A stretch of DNA of 64,000 nt, taken from NCBI RefSeq assembly GCF_028372415.1, contig NC_092875.1, positions 411,999,239 through 412,063,238 of the forward strand, read 5' to 3'. The position numbers and the translations under genes were made by a program. Below, in pieces: positions 58,630 to 64,000 of the stretch. This DNA is from Notamacropus eugenii. Taxonomy: Eukaryota; Chordata; Mammalia; Diprotodontia; Macropodidae. The notes under the pieces were generated by a model. That model was given only the letters and a program-made list of their open reading frames with translations. It had not been told where the DNA came from and did no database searches. The stretch's first letter is position 1; every line of letters starts with the position of its first letter.

Positions 58630-58890
58630 GGACCATAGATTTTAGAGATGGAATGGATTTTAGAGGTCAACTAGTCCAACCTCTTCTTATTATAGGGAAA
58701 AAAAAAAACCTGAGGCCAGGAGATACTAAGTGACTTGCCCAAAGTCATACAAATAGAAAGCAACAAAAAAAAAATGAAACCAGGCTATTTGACTCTGAGT
58801 CTCCAGGTCCCTCTCCTCCACAATGCAGCTTTCCAGGTCTTCCTGATGCTGAATGTGCTCTATCCACTACATTGAGCTGCCTCTCACTTC
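58630..58890. mobile_element. THER/MIR-like SINE fragments
   Basis: GGATTTTAGAGGTCAACTAG, CCTGAGGCCAGGAGATACTA, GTGACTTGCCCAAAGTCATA and, at the end, GTGCTCTATCCACTACATTG then AGCTGCC, a minus-strand tRNA-like SINE head. Confidence 0.7.
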
Positions 58891-59339
58891 ATAAATCTTT
58901 AAATGTCTGACCCCTGTTTACTAAGAATAGTGATTCATCTGGAGGTAATGTCCAGCCAGTAATTCCCAGCAGCATTCTAGATAGAGTGCTTCTCCCTTTC
59001 TTCAGTCATTTCTTAATATTTAGAGTTCCATTGCTATTTAAAGAAAGAGAGAGAGGAAAAGGAGAGGGAGATCATTTAAATTTATTTTCTTGTCAAATTT
59101 GGTACATTATTTTGGTCCAGGGATAGAGCAAGTATTGTAGCTTCAGCTTAAGGTTGGACTAGGGACAGTGATGGTTAAACATGCTCAGCAAAGTTCTTAA
59201 AAAATAAAAGATAGTGAAATGTGAGGTTGAGTGAGATGTGAAGAAGGTATGGAAGGTGAAGGAGGAGTTCAGAAACAGGGACATGTAACTGATAGTTGCT
59301 TTAGTTTAACCCTTTGTTTATGAGAAAGAATCAGAGACA
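58891..59339. other. Non-coding stretch, no clear feature
   Basis: Purine-rich patch at 59041-59070. No gene evidence. Confidence 0.5.
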
Positions 59340-59480
59340 GACAGACAAAGGCCAGGCTCACATTGTTTTTGCCACTTCATTACCTATGTGACCATGGGCA
59401 AGTCCCTTAACTTCTCTGAATGTTGGACAAGATGATCTTGAAGATTAATTTCAGCTCCAGTTCTGTGGTTCTATAATAAA
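59340..59480 (+). mobile_element. SINE fragment, plus orientation
   Basis: CTATGTGACCATGGGCAAGT, CCCTTAACTTCTCTGAATGT and CAGCTCCAGTTCTGTGGTTC in the order of the MIR/THER-like SINEs. Confidence 0.65.
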
Positions 59481-60094
59481 GTGCTTATGTTAGATATTAT
59501 TCTGAGAGTTATAGGAGGTGCCATTAAGCAAAAGATTATTTCCAGGTTTTTAAGGCTTGAATAACACTCTAAAATTTTATTTTCCTGTGAAAAACATTGG
59601 GACAAAGTGGTTGTGTTTCAGAAAAAAGTATCTGTAACTAGCAGCGCTAAGGATAATATGATAATCAAAGGTCTAGGTTAGCTTTTGTTTCAGTTTATTA
59701 AAATGGAGAAAAGTAAACAACCAGTTGCCATTGTTAATGTCAACAAGATATTCTGAAGACTTTCAAAATATGCTCAGCATGTTGTATCCTTGTAAATGTT
59801 TATCTTTGTCCAGAATCTCACTAGTCCATATTATTTTAGAATATTTAGGGGTGGGCAAATAAGCACTTCCAAGTTCTTGAGTTCTGAAGCAAAGTGGAAT
59901 CCCTGGGAGCTTCCATGTACCATTTATAGAGAAGTTTATAGAGGGTTTTAAAGCCCACCCAGATCTGTTGTCCTGCTATAGGTAAGGGCGGGGGGGAGGG
60001 CAAGGGATTTCCACTGCCAAAAGGAGTCTGCTTCATGCTCACTTCCAGATTCTATATGGAGACCTATTTACACATGGATGTTTTAAATAATAAC
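59481..60094. other. Non-coding stretch, no clear feature
   Basis: No gene or repeat recognised. Confidence 0.5.
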
Positions 60095-60345
60095 TAGCAT
60101 TTATATTCTGTAAAAACCTCCCATACATATCCCATGTTATTTCACTACATGCAACTTATATTCATTTTCATTGATCTTCACACAACCTTGAGGGGTAGAT
60201 GGTGTTACCATTCCCATTTTAGAGTTTAGGATACTGAAGCTGAGAGAAGTTAACTAAGTTGCCCTGAGTCACACAGGATTCAAACTCTAGTCTTCCTGAC
60301 TCCAGGTCAAGCGCTCTCTTTAATATGCCACTTAGTCTCTTAGCT
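60095..60345 (-). mobile_element. MIR-type SINE, minus orientation
   Basis: ATAACTAGCATTTATATTCT, ATTTCACTACATGCAACTTA, CAACCTTGAGGGGTAGATGG, CCATTCCCATTTTAGAGTTT, CTAAGTTGCCCTGAGTCACA and CTTCCTGACTCCAGGTC. Confidence 0.8.
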
Positions 60346-60626
60346 CTGTTGCTTTATGTAGAAAAATGATCTTTATGTAGAAAAAGGAATTTTATAGCAA
60401 TGTAATAGGATGTACAAATTACATGGAAAAAGCTAGCTATTTCAGAAATTTCCCCCATAAATAAATCCAGATGTTTATTTTATTAGAATTTATAGTGTAT
60501 AAATACGTAGATACATGTGTATATCTATGTATGTTTCTATTTGGTTTGAAGCTGCGATGTCATCTTGAAAGAGAATTGCTACTTTGGAAACTCCTACCAT
60601 TAGATATAGGTCAGTAATTTGTCAGG

Positions 60627-60752
60627 GTCAGCTATTTGATGCAGTGGACAGAGCATTGTTCTGGAGTCAGGAGGACCTGAGTTCAAAAATGACACTAACT
60701 GTGTGAACCTGGGCAAGTCACTTAACCAATTGCCTCCAAAACAAAAAAAAAA
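60627..60752 (+). mobile_element. tRNA-headed marsupial-type SINE with poly(A) end
   Basis: GTCAGCTATTTGATGCAGTG, GACAGAGCATTGTTCTGGAG, TCAGGAGGACCTGAGTTCAA, TGTGAACCTGGGCAAGTCAC, then an A-rich end. A minus-strand MIR-like tail follows at about 60790-60850, so it may be inserted in an older SINE. Confidence 0.8.
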
Positions 60753-60852
60753 AGTAATTTGTCTATAAAATATATTCATAGAGATTTTCCTGCTAGCACA
60801 CATCAGAGGCAGGAATTGAATGCAAGTCTTTCTTACTTTAAGGTCAGCCCTA

Positions 60853-62229
60853 ATTAACTGGACATCTCGCTTTTCAGCATATAGTATAATGAATACTACC
60901 TGGATTTCCTTTCTCAGTGACATGTGATATCCTTTTATTTAGCACATTGTCTGCCTTAGCAAGGACAAAACATATCTTATTTAGGGGGAAAATTAGTCTG
61001 TTCTTTGAAGCAGACAGATGGCTAAAGAATTATGGAGGGAAAATATTCTTCCTGATTTCATTCTCCAAACGTGCGATGGGAAAGTTACTAAGTAAATAAG
61101 TATAGCTTCTTACAATATCATATAAAATGATTAAACCCACAACACTTTTGGTATATTCATGGGACTTAATTCTGTAATGTCTATGGCTAACAGCATGTGC
61201 ACTCCTTCCATTGTCACAGATTGCAAGCTGTCAATGCCTTGCCACTAGCTGTTACATGGCTCAGCCCATTTGACACCCTTGATACTCTCTAAATGAGAAA
61301 CTTCTCCAAACTTTTCTAAACTGGCACCCAGATGGCTGGATCATAGTCAGTTTCCGGTCTCCTCATGTAAACCTGTTACATCTGCAAGCCCAGTGAGTTT
61401 CATTGGCATAACTTTTAGGAACTTAAGGTCTTCATCTCCATACGCACCACAATAAGACATTAAAGTAAAGATGTGTTTGTGTAGGATATGTTGCACAAGT
61501 TTTTGTAAGTCTTTCTTTCCAGTTAATAGAGGGAGACCAGCTCACATTCACATTCTTTCTTTTCCATATCTCTGTGGGAACCATCCTAGAGTCATATACC
61601 GAAAACATCTAGTGATGTAAGAGGTATTGGCTGGAAGAGGGAGCAACGAGGATGTGTCAGCTTACCAGAAACAAGGGAACAAAATTCATCATTTGGTTTT
61701 CTGCCCAGTATCTATTTGGGGGTGGGACGGAAGGGAGTGTTTTGGGGGTTTTCCTTTGGACAGATTACACCTTCCACAGATAAGGAATTAATGAGAGTAA
61801 TGCAATGTTGGTACACAAAATTATATAATAAGTGAGAATAATGAATAATTAGGGTTCTACTACCTTCCAAATCAACTTCTCTCTAAGGAAGAATGGGAAT
61901 GAGAGGGCATTTGTCTTTGGCAATCCTCTTCTTCTTCAGTTGGCATCTTGCATTTAAGCCCTCACTGAAGGATTCCATCACTGGTGATAGGAATGTCAGT
62001 AGAAAAGATTATGCCTTGAAAGGAAGAAAGGAAGCCTAGCCATGTGTATAGAGTTTTCTGAGGGTATCCAGGCATACCCTAATTTCTTTTTTTTTTAAGC
62101 TATTGATGACAAAATGAAAAGCATTCCATATAATACTTTTCCATGAAAAAAAGAATAGCTTGGGGAGGGAGAGAGGGATAGTGTAATAGTAACTTAAATG
62201 GAAAGATCTTTCTCAATTAATAGGCTCAT
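60853..62229. other. Non-coding stretch, no clear feature
   Basis: About 1.4 kb with no gene or recognisable repeat. A T-run at about 62088-62096 is the only low-complexity item. Confidence 0.5.
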
Positions 62230-62700
62230 ATGAGCTGCTTAAACCACCTGGAAGCCTGAGTCATATGTGGTAGAAGGAGTTTGCTGAAGAGGTGGAACAG
62301 GAAGGGTGGAGCGGAAGCGGGAGGAAGTGAGTGAGTGGGGTCAGCTTGGAGGGGCTAGAGTGAAGGCCAGCTGACACAGCAAGGCTCAGGCTCATGACAG
62401 TGAGAAGGCCCTGGCTAAGAGAGTGGAGGTTTGAGATTGGCTTTGCTGTGATCAGGTATATTAACTTCTTGGTCACCATGATGGATTTTGCTTTCTGATT
62501 CTGGGATTTGGCTTTAAATAAATGTTTTTCTTGTCTTTTATATGGAGAGTCTTTTATACTTGGCAATTGAGAACTACACTGGCATATTCAGTCACCACCA
62601 GTGCTGTGAATATTGTCTTGGTGATACAGATGACCATAGGATTGAATTTAAAATTAAAACAAAAAATTAAAATTAAATTTAAATTAAAACAAAAGACATC
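62230..62700 (+). mobile_element. LTR-like candidate remnant with A/T-rich end
   Basis: Purine-rich leader, then GGCTTTGCTGTGATCAGGTA, ATTCTGGGATTTGGCTTTAA and AATAAATG, a layout like the R/poly(A) part of endogenous-retrovirus LTRs, followed by TTAAAATTAAAAC-type tandem units (62640-62695). I see no paired LTR, target duplication or gag/pol/env remnant. A SINE or unrelated repeat is also possible. Confidence 0.3.
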
Positions 62701-62969
62701 AGTAAAAATTTACATAAAAAAGAAAAATGATAAGAGACAAGAGGTATGTAGACAAGAGAACTCTATACCCTTCTGATTTTTTTTCCTCCTGTACTTTGGA
62801 TGGACCTTCTGTGGTAAACTTTGGGAAGGATATATACAAGAGAAGAATAGGATGGGAAGATATGAATAGATTGCAATCTACGTTGTTTAAGGGAACTCTT
62901 AACTTGATTAGGTAACAAAACCTTTTAAATATTTGATGATATTTCATATGCAATAAGAGTCTGGCACAT

Positions 62970-63740
62970 GCACAGACCCCTACCCTTACTCTTATGGTAT
63001 GTCTCCATGAGGAAGATTCTATGTGAAGATTGCTTCCAGGGGAGCTGGGATGGTGGGTAAGAAAAATACCTTAGAGAGAATGTAGACCATATGTAGACCT
63101 TATATAAGTGGTTTCAGATGCCTAAGCATATGGTAGGGAGGAGTCTTTTTTGATTAGCTGCATATCTGCAACAATTGATGCCTTCATAAAGGCCAGAATC
63201 ATCTTCAGTCATCTCTGTCTCTCTTTGCTTCATTCATGCCTGAAAGAGCCTTTTAACTCTCCCATTCACTGCAGCCAGTAAAGACTACGCTGGAAGGGGA
63301 ATGGGTTTTTTTCCCCTTCTGAGTAGATGCGTCCCTTGCAAAATGGGTCTTTTCATTTATTCTTTTCTATTCCAGGTGTAGGAAGTAGAATCTTCAACCT
63401 TGGTCAGGAGACTGAGCCAGACGAACCCAAGAGTCAGAATCCATCTTGGGTTTTGCAGCATCAATTCCCCAAGGAGCAAGTAGTGACTTTTTGGAGCAAC
63501 TTTTTGGACCTATACTACCAAAATCAGAAATGCGGACTCATCAAGCATTGAAGCTTTTTTGGGATGGGACCTTGGTGGAACTAATGCTAGGAAGGGAATA
63601 TACTAAATTTTGAGCCGACTCCCCCAGAGGCCGAGGTAACATAGGAGAGAGTATATGTTGGATATACTGGAGAAAAAGTTTGTATATTTGTTCTTGCTAT
63701 ATCTTTGAAATAAATAATCCTTTGTAAAAAACATCCTGGT
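62970..63740 (+). mobile_element. Second LTR-like candidate remnant
   Basis: A TATATAAG motif near 63103, pyrimidine-rich blocks, an AATAAATAATCC stretch at 63707-63719 and the end CATCCTGGTGTTAAGTGG suggest a solo LTR. The ends are not defined and no internal retroviral sequence is seen. Confidence 0.25.
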
Positions 63741-63804
63741 GTTAAGTGGTTAAGTAGAAGTGGGATGCTAGTCTCTGGCATCAAACAAATGGGAGAGAGT
63801 CAGG

Positions 63805-63960
63805 AAAATCTTTGGAGTTAGAAAAACGTGAGGAAGGGGTCAAGTCCTGACTTGGACATGTATTTGTTGGGTGACCTTGATTCTTTCTTGACTTTTCAAT
63901 ACCATAGGCAACTTTCCAAGACTAGAAAATTCTCTATATCCTATGGCAGTAGAGAGGAGA
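63805..63960 (+). mobile_element. MIR-like SINE fragment, plus orientation
   Basis: GGGGTCAAGTCCTGACTTGG, TTGTTGGGTGACCTTGATTC and a degenerate 3' half. Old. Confidence 0.45.
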
Positions 63961-64000
63961 AACTCTCAGTCTACCCTTCTACCTTGATGGAAAGATAAGA

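Overview
This window is vertebrate nuclear DNA and almost certainly from a marsupial. It is AT-rich, has introns, and carries mammalian MIR-type SINEs and L2/CR1-clade LINE remnants. It also carries repeats I associate with marsupial genomes: a tRNA-headed SINE that ends in a short AAC-rich tail, an RTE-clade LINE, and SINEs that share the RTE 3' terminus. I cannot name the species.

The only gene I can support is a complete ISL1 (LIM-homeodomain transcription factor) on the minus strand. Six coding exons lie between 43919 (ATG) and 32770 (end of TGA): 43892-43919, 42909-43098, 39750-40009, 37424-37710, 35839-36006 and 32770-32886. All five introns are GT-AG, the phases join cleanly, and the product is 349 residues with two LIM domains, a homeodomain and the LHX3-binding/C-terminal region. 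The 5'UTR and promoter lie above 43919 in a CpG-rich block with two CCAAT boxes and a CRE-like site. The 3'UTR runs below 32770 to roughly 31.6-31.9 kb.

Layout: 1-23.0 kb is the 3' flank of ISL1 and is packed with old interspersed repeats (antisense and sense L2/CR1 pieces, MIR/THER-like SINEs, hAT elements, SINE/RTE copies, one RTE LINE). From about 23.0 to 54.2 kb, ISL1 and both immediate flanks hold almost no transposon sequence apart from two eroded MIR-like fragments in intron 5. The region instead has long GA/CT microsatellites, a GC-box/CpG cluster near 26.6-27.2 kb and large non-repetitive stretches. From 54.3 kb to the end the SINE and L2 fragments return, with two LTR-like candidates near the right edge.

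No bacterial-style operon, CRISPR array, phage or novel protein system is present. The points worth a second look are regulatory or structural: the transposon-poor domain, the internal acceptor in exon 5 that would give the short ISL1-beta isoform, the purine tract just after the exon 5 donor, the CpG-rich site 3' of the gene, and an L2 element split by a 1.6-kb hAT insertion.
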